A model generated the notes under the pieces. The model saw only the letters and a program-made list of their open reading frames with translations. It did no database searches and was not told where the DNA came from. Both the position numbers and the translations under genes were made by a program. A stretch of 64,000 nt of DNA from Methanosarcina sp. DH2 (lineage in GTDB: Archaea > Halobacteriota > Methanosarcinia > Methanosarcinales > Methanosarcinaceae), in contig NZ_WJBI01000004.1 in NCBI RefSeq assembly GCF_020804225.1, forward strand, positions 69,578 to 133,577, given 5' to 3'. Positions 48,537 to 57,358 of this stretch are shown one piece after another. Every line of letters begins with the position of its first letter. The first letter of the stretch is position 1.

Positions 48537-49217
48537 TTAATTCAGCTTTGTTCCGCATTCTCCGCAGAACCTGGTACCAATGGATACCTTATTACCACAG
48601 CTTGGGCATTTCGTGAGTGAAACAGATGCTCCGCAGTTATTGCAGAACTTTCCTTCACCTGAGGGTTTGCCGCATTCTGGGCATAAAGTCTGCCTTCTCT
48701 CAATATCACCTTTAAATACACTTGTGTTCACAGCTTTCTCCCTCATTTCATCTACCATGCGTTCTGCTCTTATTGCAGTTAGCTCAACGTTTTCCCGTGG
48801 AGCACATTCCACACAGAGATTATCCTGCTCGTTCCAGTCGGCTTCACAAACATAGTGTTTGCATCTCGGGCACCTGCAGAAGTGTTCCTTTGCCTCGTTC
48901 TGGGCTGTTTCAAAGGCATCTTCCCATTCTTTGCGCCATTCGGGAGACATACCCTGCTTGCGGTCGTTGAGTATATCCACGCCTCTTTCGATTGCATTTC
49001 CAACACGGTACTGGCCTACAAGGTCAGAACCTGCAGAGAGGGCTTTTCCAAACATACCAAACAGGCCTGTCTTCTTATATGTCCTGGATTCAATGAATCT
49101 TGTTTTGTAGCCGTCCTGACAGATATCACAGTAGAAAGTAAACTGGAAACCTGACTCTGAACTGTTGTCTTCGTAATTCCTCGTAAAAGGCTGGAGTTGT
49201 GATTTCTGGAATCCCAT
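48537..49217 (-). CDS. Zinc-ribbon protein (C-terminal double zinc ribbon)
   Basis: 226 residues. An N-terminal region has YCDICQDGYKTRF and AGSDLVGQYRVGNAIERG. A first zinc site is formed by CRCPRCKHYVCEADWNEQDNLCVEC (about residues 112-137). The C-terminus has two further ribbons: CPECGKPSGEGKFCNNCG and CPSCGNKVSIGTRFCGECG. These bind zinc and likely mediate protein or nucleic-acid contacts. The ATG lies 4 nt after the stop of the next zinc-ribbon gene, with an AAGGTGAT site overlapping that stop, so the two are cotranslated. Confidence 0.85.
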   Translation of the reverse strand: MGFQKSQLQPFTRNYEDNSSESGFQFTFYCDICQDGYKTRFIESRTYKKTGLFGMFGKALSAGSDLVGQYRVGNAIERGVDILNDRKQGMSPEWRKEWEDAFETAQNEAKEHFCRCPRCKHYVCEADWNEQDNLCVECAPRENVELTAIRAERMVDEMREKAVNTSVFKGDIERRQTLCPECGKPSGEGKFCNNCGASVSLTKCPSCGNKVSIGTRFCGECGTKLN

Positions 49218-49221
49218 TTTA

Positions 49222-49551
49222 TCACCTTAATGGTTTACCGCATTTGATACACTTTTTGCCTGTAGGGGGCTGCTCGGTCCTGCACCTGGGGTTGGGGCAG
49301 ACAATGACGATCGGAACGCCGCAGTTGCTGCATTTATCTCCGAGAAATGTCTCTTTTCCACAGCTTTTACACATGCTCCATAGCAAAATGCCGCAGTGGC
49401 CGCAGATTTTTGCCCCGTCCTCAAGAGGGTACCTGCATATCGGGCATCTCATGGGCCCAAGAGGGTTTTCCTGCGTGCAGAACGGACAGAAATTAGAATC
49501 GCGAGCGATTAATTTCCCGCAGTATTTACACGGATGTTTATAGCTGGCCAT
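49222..49551 (-). CDS. Small zinc-ribbon protein
   Basis: 109 residues with about eight CxxC pairs: CKYCGKL, CPFCTQENPLGPMRCPICRYPLEDGAKICGHCGI, CKSCGKETFLGDKCSNCG and CPNPRC...KCIKCGKPL. This allows four zinc-ribbon modules with little else. First gene of a two-gene unit with the 226-residue zinc-ribbon protein. Partner proteins are unknown. Confidence 0.85.
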   Translation of the reverse strand: MASYKHPCKYCGKLIARDSNFCPFCTQENPLGPMRCPICRYPLEDGAKICGHCGILLWSMCKSCGKETFLGDKCSNCGVPIVIVCPNPRCRTEQPPTGKKCIKCGKPLR

Positions 49552-50154
49552 CTTTCTTCCCCTTCTTAATTTTACATTTGCCTGGAAGATGCCCGGACAA
49601 ATATACTATCAGTAATTATTGTATTGTAGTTTTTGAAATTTCCGGTACTGAACTGCAAAACCCGAGGCATCAAAAAAATTGGCACTTAATTTGATTAAAG
49701 GCTGTACATCCAGGGAAATTTTCATTATATAAACTGCCTTCATGACAGGTAAACTGCATAGAACCATTTTAGAAAGCCTAAATAACCGGAAAGCGCTATT
49801 TATTTCTTTGATATGGAAAAAGCTTATTTTCCGACTTTTAATGCAAAATTAATTTTCTTGAAGAGCCTATTTTATCTTTAATATTTATTTTCAGGAACTC
49901 AACCGTATAGGCTAAATTAATAGGCATTTTAAAATCAAAAAATTTTGATTAAAACTATTCAAATTAAATGCAGTATCTCTTACTCAGTGCCTGAAAGATT
50001 TTTATCTGCCGGATTTTACCTGTCAGCGAATTCAGAGGTAAAGAGATACCATAACTGACTACAATTTCATTCAACCGGATGATATTGATTCCTGATCAAT
50101 TCATAGAATTACTGAATAAAACAGGTTATCTCCGTTATATGGTTTACATCCCGA
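49552..50154. other. Gene-free region
   Basis: AT-rich upstream region of the zinc-ribbon pair. No gene recognised. Confidence 0.3.
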
Positions 50155-50515
50155 GTTCCGCCTCCCGAGTTCCGCCTCCCGAGTTTCGCCTCCCGAGTTT
50201 CGCTTCGGGAGCACGAGGTCTGTTTCACTCGCTTCGCTCGCTCAAGCAGACTAATTTATAAAATCACAGATTTTACTTCCCGAATTTCGCTTCGGGATCA
50301 CAGGAAATCAGAGATTTCCTGGGAGTTGCACTGCAAGTACAACAGCACGAGGTCCTTTTCGCTACGCTTTGCTTCGCTCAGGAGGACTAATTTATGAGGT
50401 ATAGGAGTGAGCCTTGCTCTCAGAAGGACTAAATTACAAATATTTCTTATCAGTGCAGCCTTATTCGCTATGTTAAGCCGGTTTTGTCATGTTTGACAAA
50501 GGAGAGCGGTTTTTC
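50155..50515. repeat. Dispersed repeat element, copy B (inverted relative to copy A)
   Basis: Reverse complement of most of the 25400-25628 element, running from AACCGCTCTCC-side (right) to CCGAGTTTCGCTTCGGGAGCACGAGG (left). It carries an extra insertion of about 120 bp (50222-50345) with its own palindromic words. The tandem CCTCCCGAGTTTCG units at 50150-50190 match the tandem end of copy A. Confidence 0.85.
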
Positions 50516-50958
50516 CCAAAATGAACGAAAAAAAAGGAGAACGAAGTGAAAAAAGATTTAAAAGGGGAAATATGGGAGGAAAAGAGGTTTAAAGAGTAAA
50601 GCGATAAGAACCCGATAAGGGGCGAAAAAGAAATCAACATTTTGATTCTTTTTCCTTCTTTGAAGGGATGCCAGAAAGGCCGGGAAGCAGTATATTATTA
50701 TCTGTGCATTTAAATGCGGCTTATGGGATTGAAGAAAGTATTAGCTCAGGTCAGGGGACTTCTTCACCAGGTTATCTCTTAGTTGAGGATTGTTTTTCTG
50801 GCTGTTATTTTTAACCCGACAGATAGTCCCCGGTTCTTGCAGCGCAGGGTGTAGAAAAGTGAAAGGTTTCAGCTCTGGATTGCCGGAATAGATTAAATAA
50901 TTAATAAGGGGCTCCAAAAGATTACTAAAGGAAATAACTAAAAAGGTGATTGGAAGAA
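50516..50958. other. Gene-free region downstream of DUF1015 gene
   Basis: Purine-rich, no gene recognised. Confidence 0.3.
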
Positions 50959-52248
50959 TTACTGCATAATTCTTCTAGCTTCAATATAGTATCTCTTTTC
51001 GTTTTCTTTTCCAAGGGAAAAGGATTTTCTTGGGAGAATTCCCTTCTTTTTTATAAGAGCAAAGAATTCGCTCCTTTTTAAAGAAGGAAGGAAGAAACCG
51101 ATACTTTCAGGCTCTTTTCCGAGTTTCTCTACTACTTCAGGGTCATGTTCGTATTCAACCGAATAATTGTCAATAACCTCGTCAAGGGTCTCAACCTCAA
51201 GATCATGAGCAGGGTTATCAAATATCAGGAAGCCCCGCCTGTCTTTTGTAACAAATCCAATTGAGTGCCCGGGAACCATATTATCTGCTGTGGGATTGTC
51301 AGCAACTGGATTATCAAAAAGTGTATTGTCGGAAACTGGATTGTCGATAACCGAACTACTGGTAATTGAATTACCAGTAACTGAATAATCAACAGCCGAA
51401 TTGCCGTATGGAGATTCTATAATTCTTGCATTGAATCTTTTAAGCAATTCCTCAGGGTCAACCCCTCTTACAAGCCTGTGAATTGGCTCAAAGGTAAGCC
51501 CAGGGTCATGAATGTTTACAAGCTCTACAAGTGCGTATCTGGCTGGATGGTTGTCAGGGACCGTCCCTTTGATTTTCTCCCAGAAACTCTTTGCTGCGGC
51601 AAGACTGTGGTTTCCATCCCCAACAAGGAGAGTTCCAAGGGCCTGAATCCTTTCTGAAATCTCCTTAATTGTCTTTTCATCGCTGATTTTAAAACCTCTT
51701 ATATGACCGCCGTCTTCCATCAGGTCAAAATCATAAACAGGATTCCCTTCATAAACAGGACTATCCGTGTTCAGGGGAATAACAGAAAAGTCCGGGTCGT
51801 CATATAAAACAAGAACATGGGTAAGCTCCAGCTCTGCGTTTTCTCTTATTTTTACCCTTGCAGGAAGCCTTTCTTTGATTGTTTTTTCAGTTGGCCGGAT
51901 GAAGGATTCAGATCCATCATACTCATACGCTTCCAGATCAACTGCAACGACCAGGCCTATCCTTTCATTCCCTGAAACAGCACGTTTTACAAGAATGAAA
52001 CAGGGGCCATGGTCAACAAGGTTGGTTTTGTAATTGCGCATTGCTTTATGGATATTATTTACTCTATTTTCATCTAAAGGAAGATATATTTCAGGGTAAA
52101 TAAAATTAAGAGCAGAAGGAGTGTCTCCAACAAATTCTTCTACCCTTTTCCAGTACTCTCTGTCCTGAGTATGCTGGTCACAGGCAATTACTGCCCATTC
52201 TTTCCAGTTAGCCTCTGGAAGAAGAATGTGGGGAACGTGTAATATCAT
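50959..52248 (-). CDS. DUF1015-family protein
   Basis: 429 residues. Family marks: VIACDQHTQDREYWKRVEEFVGDTPSALNFIYPEIYL near the start, LLVGDGNHSLAAAKSFWEKI in the middle (residues about 215-235) and a long conserved C-terminal part with FGNxxxHDLEVETLDEVIDNYSVEYEHDPEVVEKLG. An in-frame insertion rich in Asp, Asn, Ser and Pro (about residues 290-345; repeated SVxDN/PVxDN units) separates the last two thirds. Function of DUF1015 is not settled; a kinase or hydrolase role linked to serine metabolism has been suggested for some members. No close neighbour genes. Confidence 0.85.
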   Translation of the reverse strand: MILHVPHILLPEANWKEWAVIACDQHTQDREYWKRVEEFVGDTPSALNFIYPEIYLPLDENRVNNIHKAMRNYKTNLVDHGPCFILVKRAVSGNERIGLVVAVDLEAYEYDGSESFIRPTEKTIKERLPARVKIRENAELELTHVLVLYDDPDFSVIPLNTDSPVYEGNPVYDFDLMEDGGHIRGFKISDEKTIKEISERIQALGTLLVGDGNHSLAAAKSFWEKIKGTVPDNHPARYALVELVNIHDPGLTFEPIHRLVRGVDPEELLKRFNARIIESPYGNSAVDYSVTGNSITSSSVIDNPVSDNTLFDNPVADNPTADNMVPGHSIGFVTKDRRGFLIFDNPAHDLEVETLDEVIDNYSVEYEHDPEVVEKLGKEPESIGFFLPSLKRSEFFALIKKKGILPRKSFSLGKENEKRYYIEARRIMQ

Positions 52249-52667
52249 GGTTAATAAAAAATAGAAAGGAGATATAAAGATTTCTAAACTCCAGGTCTGA
52301 AATAGCTAAAAGCAAAGAATAGAGACTTCCCTTTTGATCTATGTAAATTACGTAAATTGTGAGATTCTCTTTATATAATTAACCGGGAATCTATATTCCG
52401 GTGATCATTAAGACCTGGCTGGGTAATTTCCAAATCGAAAAATTAAAAATCATGTCACAGTCAGCCTACATTGTTAATATTCCAGATAAAAATCACGGAT
52501 TAAAATCCCTGACTAAAATCTTGGGGGCATACCTGATACTTTTTTATACAACATACAGGCGGGATCAAGCAGCGCGCGGAACTGCAGAGGGCTAAAATGG
52601 ATGCCCTATTCAAATTTCCCTGGAACAGGATAAACAGTCCTCATTTAACCGCAGGAAATTAAAAATA
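52249..52667. other. Gene-free region
   Basis: A short open frame at 52401-52595 has no ribosome site or coding character. Nothing else recognised. Confidence 0.35.
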
Positions 52668-52784
52668 TAGGACTTACGCGGTTGAACTGGAAATCAATAG
52701 CATTAAACCTTCAACTGTGTAAAATATGGATTTAGCTTCAACGTCTGTTGTACTTGATTTTATCGCTCAAGTGCGTAAGTCCTA
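52668..52784. mobile_element. MITE-like element with TAGGACTTACGC terminal inverted repeats
   Basis: Perfect 12-bp ends, TAGGACTTACGC (52668-52679) and GCGTAAGTCCTA (52773-52784), bracket a 93-bp non-coding core. Target-site duplications were not clearly identified. Similar end sequences (GTGCGTAAGT) appear near 57636-57645. No transposase remains, so it would be mobilised in trans. Confidence 0.7.
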
Positions 52785-52812
52785 AAATAAAAATAGGGGT
52801 TAAAACACTGTC

Positions 52813-54183
52813 TTACTTTACTACTTCATATCCGGCATTCTTCCATGCAGTCATGCTCCCAAGGACATTATACACATCACTATAGCCGTTTTTTTTCAGA
52901 ATCGAAGCCGCTATACTGGAACGCCGGGATGAGTCACAGTATACAACTATCGGGGAGTCCCTCGGAACTTTACCCAGATTCTCTTCCAGATGTCCAACAT
53001 ATATATGTTTTGCTCCTTCGATATGCCCTTCGTCCCATTCTTCATTCCCTCTAACGTCCAGCAATATCATTTCCTCGTTCCTTTTGATTTTATCTTTCAG
53101 ATCCTGGACAGATATAAGGTTTAAGCTGTCTACAGGTAAGGCTTTCATGTACCAGGCCGCAATTCCGCCATTCAGGAAACCTGCTATATTGTCATAACCA
53201 ATTCTGAACAGATACCTGATAGCAGCTTCCAGTTGCTCCTTTTCTTCGAGTACCAGAATTATGGGCTTATCATAGGGCAGTATCCAGCCGGCAAAAAAAG
53301 GCAGTCCTCTCAGCCAGATGCCGTATGAACCCTGTATGTGTGCTCCTCCAAAAGAATGGGACATGCGTGTATCTACAACCATAGCTCCTTTATCCATCTC
53401 TGCTTTGAACTCTTTTGGAGAAAGCAGTTCAGGCACTGGAAGTCCCTTTAGTAGAGGAGGGCCCTGCAGGTTATACTCCTCCATTTTCTCAAAGTAAGGC
53501 GGATATTCGAGCTTCTCTTCAAGCTTGAACTTTATAAACTCTTCTTTTTCAATTTTCTGGAGAGCAGGATTCTGGATACTTTCCAGTCCCAGAGTACTGT
53601 ATTCCCTTTTGGAGATAGCTCCTCCGCAAAGCGAACCCGCACCATGTGCAGGGCAGAGTATTACCCCATCTCCCAGTGGGAGAATTTTGTTAAAAATGCT
53701 GTCGTACAGGTTTGCTGCCAGCCTTGGAGCTTCTTCCGGTCCATAGAGATCAGTTCTTCCAACATCGCCTATGAACAGGGCATCTCCTGTGAAAACCATT
53801 AAAGGCTCTTTACCTGTATCGGGATCTGAGATCGTATAGGACATGCTTTCGTCGGTATGCCCTGGAGTCTGTAGAGCAGTCAGCTTCATAGAACCAAAAC
53901 CGAACTCCTTCCCTTCATAAAGAGGATTTCCGTATTTGAAATCCACTCCCTGGCCGTGGTAGATCTCAGCACCTGTGAGACTTTCCAGTTCAAGAGAGCC
54001 AATTACATAATCTTCGTTTCTGTGCGTTTCAAAGATATGTTTTATTTTCATTCCCTCTCTTCTGGCAAGATCAAAATAGATCTTACAATCCCTTCGAGGA
54101 TCGATAACAACGGCTTCATCTCCAGAACCGATGAAATAAGAAAGATGAGCCAGCCCTTCAGACTTAATGCGCTCGAATATCAT
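52813..54183 (-). CDS. Metallo-beta-lactamase-fold hydrolase with two rhodanese domains
   Basis: 456 residues from ATG 54183 (MIFERIKSEGLAHLSYFIGSG) with AGGGG upstream; the frame is open 12 codons further. The MBL domain (about 1-230) has ETHRNEDYVIGS, where the usual HxHxDH is altered (only the first His and the Asp remain), then TPGHTDES, FTGDALFIGDVGRTDL and CPAHGAGS. Rhodanese 1 (about 255-345) lacks the active Cys; rhodanese 2 (about 365-450) has it in YCDSSRRSS. The fusion resembles persulfide dioxygenase-sulfurtransferases of sulfur metabolism, but the altered metal motif makes the activity uncertain. Confidence 0.85.
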   Translation of the reverse strand: MIFERIKSEGLAHLSYFIGSGDEAVVIDPRRDCKIYFDLARREGMKIKHIFETHRNEDYVIGSLELESLTGAEIYHGQGVDFKYGNPLYEGKEFGFGSMKLTALQTPGHTDESMSYTISDPDTGKEPLMVFTGDALFIGDVGRTDLYGPEEAPRLAANLYDSIFNKILPLGDGVILCPAHGAGSLCGGAISKREYSTLGLESIQNPALQKIEKEEFIKFKLEEKLEYPPYFEKMEEYNLQGPPLLKGLPVPELLSPKEFKAEMDKGAMVVDTRMSHSFGGAHIQGSYGIWLRGLPFFAGWILPYDKPIILVLEEKEQLEAAIRYLFRIGYDNIAGFLNGGIAAWYMKALPVDSLNLISVQDLKDKIKRNEEMILLDVRGNEEWDEGHIEGAKHIYVGHLEENLGKVPRDSPIVVYCDSSRRSSIAASILKKNGYSDVYNVLGSMTAWKNAGYEVVK

Positions 54184-54265
54184 GCTAAACCCCTTCAGCA
54201 ATATTCTACGATTTTGCAATAAATTTTTGGGATAACTGTAGAAATTCAGATATAGTACGGAATTA

Positions 54266-54325
54266 TACCTCTATGGACGATACCTCTATGGACGATACCT
54301 CTATGGACGATACCTCTATGGATTA
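54266..54325. repeat. 15-bp tandem repeat, 4 copies
   Basis: Unit TACCTCTATGGACGA, three perfect copies plus one with the last bases changed (GGATTA). Lies upstream of the MBL/rhodanese gene. No function evident. Confidence 0.9.
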
Positions 54326-54740
54326 TACCCTCTATTATACCCTCTGTAGAATTATATTCTGTGTCTGTCAAGATTTATCCGGTATCGGCTGATTTAATTT
54401 CCCCTTACACTAAGTATACAACTGCATGCCTCATATGTTTTTTTGAAGCATTTTTTTAAGATAACTTTTTGAATGCAAATTTTATCTATTTTCCTTCTTC
54501 TGTTGCAGCCATGGAATCTTTTATCTAAATACCTGCTTTAATTTTACTTTCTCTGAATTTTTATTCATTTATCGGAGAAGAGAGCTGACTAAAAAAAACT
54601 GTTATCGCTTGTAATTCTCGCATGCAACCGGTCTTTCATCTGAGAAAAACATAATTTCTGGTTTTGAAATATTTTGAGTGGAAATATATTTCGCTAGCGG
54701 GCAATTTTTGGTATAATTAATTTAAAATAATTAAGAGTCA
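54326..54740. other. Gene-free region upstream of the RNA candidate
   Basis: AT-rich spacer without recognised features. Confidence 0.3.
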
Positions 54741-54921
54741 ATTATATATTTGTAACTTGGAGTGAACAGATAGAACGAGTAAGTAACGGGTATGAATAAG
54801 TAAATAAAAGAATTGCCCGAAAGCCATTGATCCTGTTCCTGACCAATACGCTTGGGGGAGCGTATCTCTGGAACAACTGTATCGGGGGCTACAGTGGGAA
54901 CATAGCGCTTTCGGGCTTTTT
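54741..54921 (+). ncRNA. Candidate small structured RNA with two GGGGG-loop hairpins
   Basis: A perfect 10-bp closing stem pairs 54815-54824 (GCCCGAAAGC) with 54907-54916 (GCTTTCGGGC), directly followed by TTTTT (54917-54921). Inside are two hairpins. P2 pairs 54834-54839 with 54870-54875 (TGTTCC/GGAACA) and then ATACGCT 54846-54852 with AGCGTAT 54859-54865, loop TGGGGG. P3 pairs ACTGTA 54876-54881 with TACAGT 54890-54895, loop TCGGGGGC. Together this is a three-way junction of about 102 nt. A TATA-like box ATTATATATT (54741-54750) sits at a suitable distance for a start near 54770. I recognise no known RNA family. Confidence 0.7.
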
Positions 54922-55299
54922 CTTACTCTATCTCTGCTATACTTTTCTTCCTAATCTTTTTTCCTGATTTTTCATTCCTGACTTATTTTCCTTATTTTTT
55001 CTTCCTGACTTATTTTCCTTATCTTTTCTTCCTGACCGTTCACTTTTCTCTCTCCTGGCCTCTTAAACTGATTTTTCCGTCCTTTTTCTCTGAATTTCTC
55101 ATTACCTTCCTGTCTGCTCATCTGTCCTGTTTTCACCAAATTTATCGTCCATCCTGATAAGGACAGTGAGAGTTCCACAATATCTAGAATGCTGACGAAT
55201 CTTGAGGGACTAAAACTATAATTCTATGAAGCGTAATTCTATGAAGCGTAATTCTATGAAGCATAGCTCCATAAGACGAACGAATATTGGCGGGATGAT
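54922..55299. repeat. Short tandem repeats
   Basis: Two tracts: TTCCTGACTTATTTTCCTTATTTTTTC-type units at 54946-55030, and AATTCTATGAAGCGT-type 15-bp units (three copies) at 55220-55265. No gene. Confidence 0.8.
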
Positions 55300-55932
55300 T
55301 TGAAAGCTTCAACGACTCGGGATGGTCGGCTGGAAGTGAAACGTTTTTGTAAATGGGTATGGGGGAGCCTGCTATTCCTTATTATCTGGATAGGCAGAAT
55401 AATAGCAAAAATTCTTGATATCTGCATTTTTCCTGAGGTTATGGACATTTTATGGAAGAACATGAAACCCAATAGCCGGAGTCTGACTCCTTTAGAGGAA
55501 CAGGAAGCTCGAAAAGTATTTGGGAACAGCATCAATTACCAGCAGGTGCGTATTGACGAACATTCGCTAATTGCCTGGATCGGGGCAAAGGTTAATAATT
55601 GCTGGGGTATGGGTATCACCACCTTTCATACAATCAATTTTAATAAAAAGATTAACACTGAGGCAGGCAATTCGAGCATGAAATGGCTTATTCACGAATT
55701 AGCCCATGTAGCACAGATGGAATATGTCGGCTCAAGGTACATGGTCGAAGCATTTTATGCACGAGCAACAGAAGGATACAGGTACATTCCCGGTGCAAAA
55801 CCTTATCTGTGTAACTATAACCGCGAACAGCAGGCTTCAATTGCTGCAGACTATTATAGTGCACTCGTTTCAGGCCGCTCAACAGCTGCTTATGATCCCT
55901 ATATTACAGAACTGCAAGCAGGAAAGTTATAG
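55300..55932 (+). CDS. Membrane-anchored HExxH metallopeptidase-like protein (DUF4157-like)
   Basis: 210 residues. A hydrophobic N-terminal segment (WVWGSLLFLIIWIGRIIAKIL, about residues 19-40) may anchor it. The core resembles DUF4157/eCIS-core peptidase-like domains: RKVFGNSINYQQVRI, then MKWLIHELAHVAQMEYVGSRY with the zinc motif HELAH (about residues 132-136), and a late EQQASIAADYY helix. The catalytic Glu and both His are present. Proteins of this group are peptidase-like toxins or housekeeping zincins; the target is unknown. The gene stands alone. Confidence 0.75.
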   Translation: MKASTTRDGRLEVKRFCKWVWGSLLFLIIWIGRIIAKILDICIFPEVMDILWKNMKPNSRSLTPLEEQEARKVFGNSINYQQVRIDEHSLIAWIGAKVNNCWGMGITTFHTINFNKKINTEAGNSSMKWLIHELAHVAQMEYVGSRYMVEAFYARATEGYRYIPGAKPYLCNYNREQQASIAADYYSALVSGRSTAAYDPYITELQAGKL

Positions 55933-56119
55933 ATACAGTTCTGTCCTGATTCTTCTCTTTCGATTCTCACAAAAACATCTTTTCCAATAGAGAACCGAAT
56001 CATACAATAAAAGGAAGAAAAACAAAAAAAATTATGGAGTAAGGGCAGAATCCGTATGAAAGAGGTCGGACCCTACTGTTTATTCCATAACCTTCCTGCT
56101 TTAGCCATAATTCCTGCTT

Positions 56120-57358
56120 TTATTCCGAATCCCCAACAGTTATTGAATATTCAAAATTTTCCGTATTTTTCGGGAGAATCGTAAGTTCCCAATCTCCGAT
56201 TGCTCCTGGTATCGTATACGATTCAGTATAATACCTGTCGTTATCTTGATAGATCGCGTCATTATTTGACCATACAGGGAAATTACTCCATCCGACATTT
56301 ACACTGCCTCTTTGCGTTATTTTTACAAGGCTCATATCAACAGGGCTGGAGTCGTATTTCAGGTTCAATTCAAACGATGGATCCTCATTTTTCGGTGGGT
56401 AACGCAGCCACGAATCCGAGCCGTATGCATAAGTAGAAATCTCAATTGTTATCGGGTCTGCAGTCCTGGTTTTGAAGGTTTTTGCATAAGGAACTGAAGG
56501 CTGCTGTCTAATTATGAAGTTCAGGTCTATTTGCGGGTCATATCCATAATTTTCTTTCCCGTCAACATTCATTTTGATGTACCCATTGTAAGATCCTGCA
56601 GCACTTTCCGGAACAGAGACCCGGATCACCATGTCAGCGATTTCACCTGGTGCTAAGACTGAAGGTGCAGAGATTTCGATTGCATCGTCGTCAATACCGG
56701 ATTCACCAAATGAATAATCATATCCGTTTACTTCCGGATCGATGGTAATATTTCTGGCTGCCACGTTTTTGATTTTCGTCGTGTACTCATATTCCTTTCC
56801 AGCCTCAACGGTATCATAGATGTAATATGTCTGAAGCTCAATTTTCTGATAAATCGGGACCATTACAGAAAGGTACATTACATTGACATACTGAGGGTAG
56901 TATTCTTCTGGATCTAATATTATATCGTCTGCAAAGGCAATATAAGTTTGATAGTTCTCTTCATCCGCATCTTCAGGAATACTAACTTCAATGGTAAATT
57001 CCTGTTCTGCGCCTGAATCTACCGTTACGTTCGCTGGGGATATGGTTATCCAGCTTTCGTCAAAATTATAATAACTCTCAGGCACGGCTACAAGTTTCGG
57101 TTCCACATAAAGCGCTTTCTTACCATTGTTTCTAAAGCTTACATCGAAACTGCTGCTCTCTCCCTGTTGCAGGTACAGGTCATAGTAACTTGGATTTATA
57201 TCGTGTATTATGGTTTTATTCGAAACCGAGGTATAAGCTGGTTCTGCTACTGATTCTCCAACATCCCCTGTTTGAGCAAATGCAGCCGGTACCGATCCCA
57301 GGCAAAGCAGTATCCCTAAAAATAGGGACGCTGCCCTCAATAATGTACTTTTACTCAT
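56120..57358 (-). CDS. Secreted cell-surface protein with Ig-like domains
   Basis: 412 residues from the ATG at 57358 (MSKSTLLRAASLFLGILLCLG), a signal peptide preceded by an AAGGAG site; 11 codons further upstream are in frame but unlikely. The mature part is beta-rich: a first domain around YDLYLQQGESSSFDVSFRNNG and SWITISPANVTVDSG, a second around YEYTTKIKNVAARNITI, then a C-terminal domain ending ILPKNTENFEYSITVGDS. The NPCBM/COG1470-like pattern (tension between 'normal' and 'negative' Ig-like folds) is common in archaeal surface proteins. No membrane anchor is visible. Function unknown. Confidence 0.75.
   Translation of the reverse strand: MSKSTLLRAASLFLGILLCLGSVPAAFAQTGDVGESVAEPAYTSVSNKTIIHDINPSYYDLYLQQGESSSFDVSFRNNGKKALYVEPKLVAVPESYYNFDESWITISPANVTVDSGAEQEFTIEVSIPEDADEENYQTYIAFADDIILDPEEYYPQYVNVMYLSVMVPIYQKIELQTYYIYDTVEAGKEYEYTTKIKNVAARNITIDPEVNGYDYSFGESGIDDDAIEISAPSVLAPGEIADMVIRVSVPESAAGSYNGYIKMNVDGKENYGYDPQIDLNFIIRQQPSVPYAKTFKTRTADPITIEISTYAYGSDSWLRYPPKNEDPSFELNLKYDSSPVDMSLVKITQRGSVNVGWSNFPVWSNNDAIYQDNDRYYTESYTIPGAIGDWELTILPKNTENFEYSITVGDSE

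Noticed and set aside
52401-52595. Short plus-strand frame (64 codons)
   Set aside because: No ribosome site or domain, next to a MITE.
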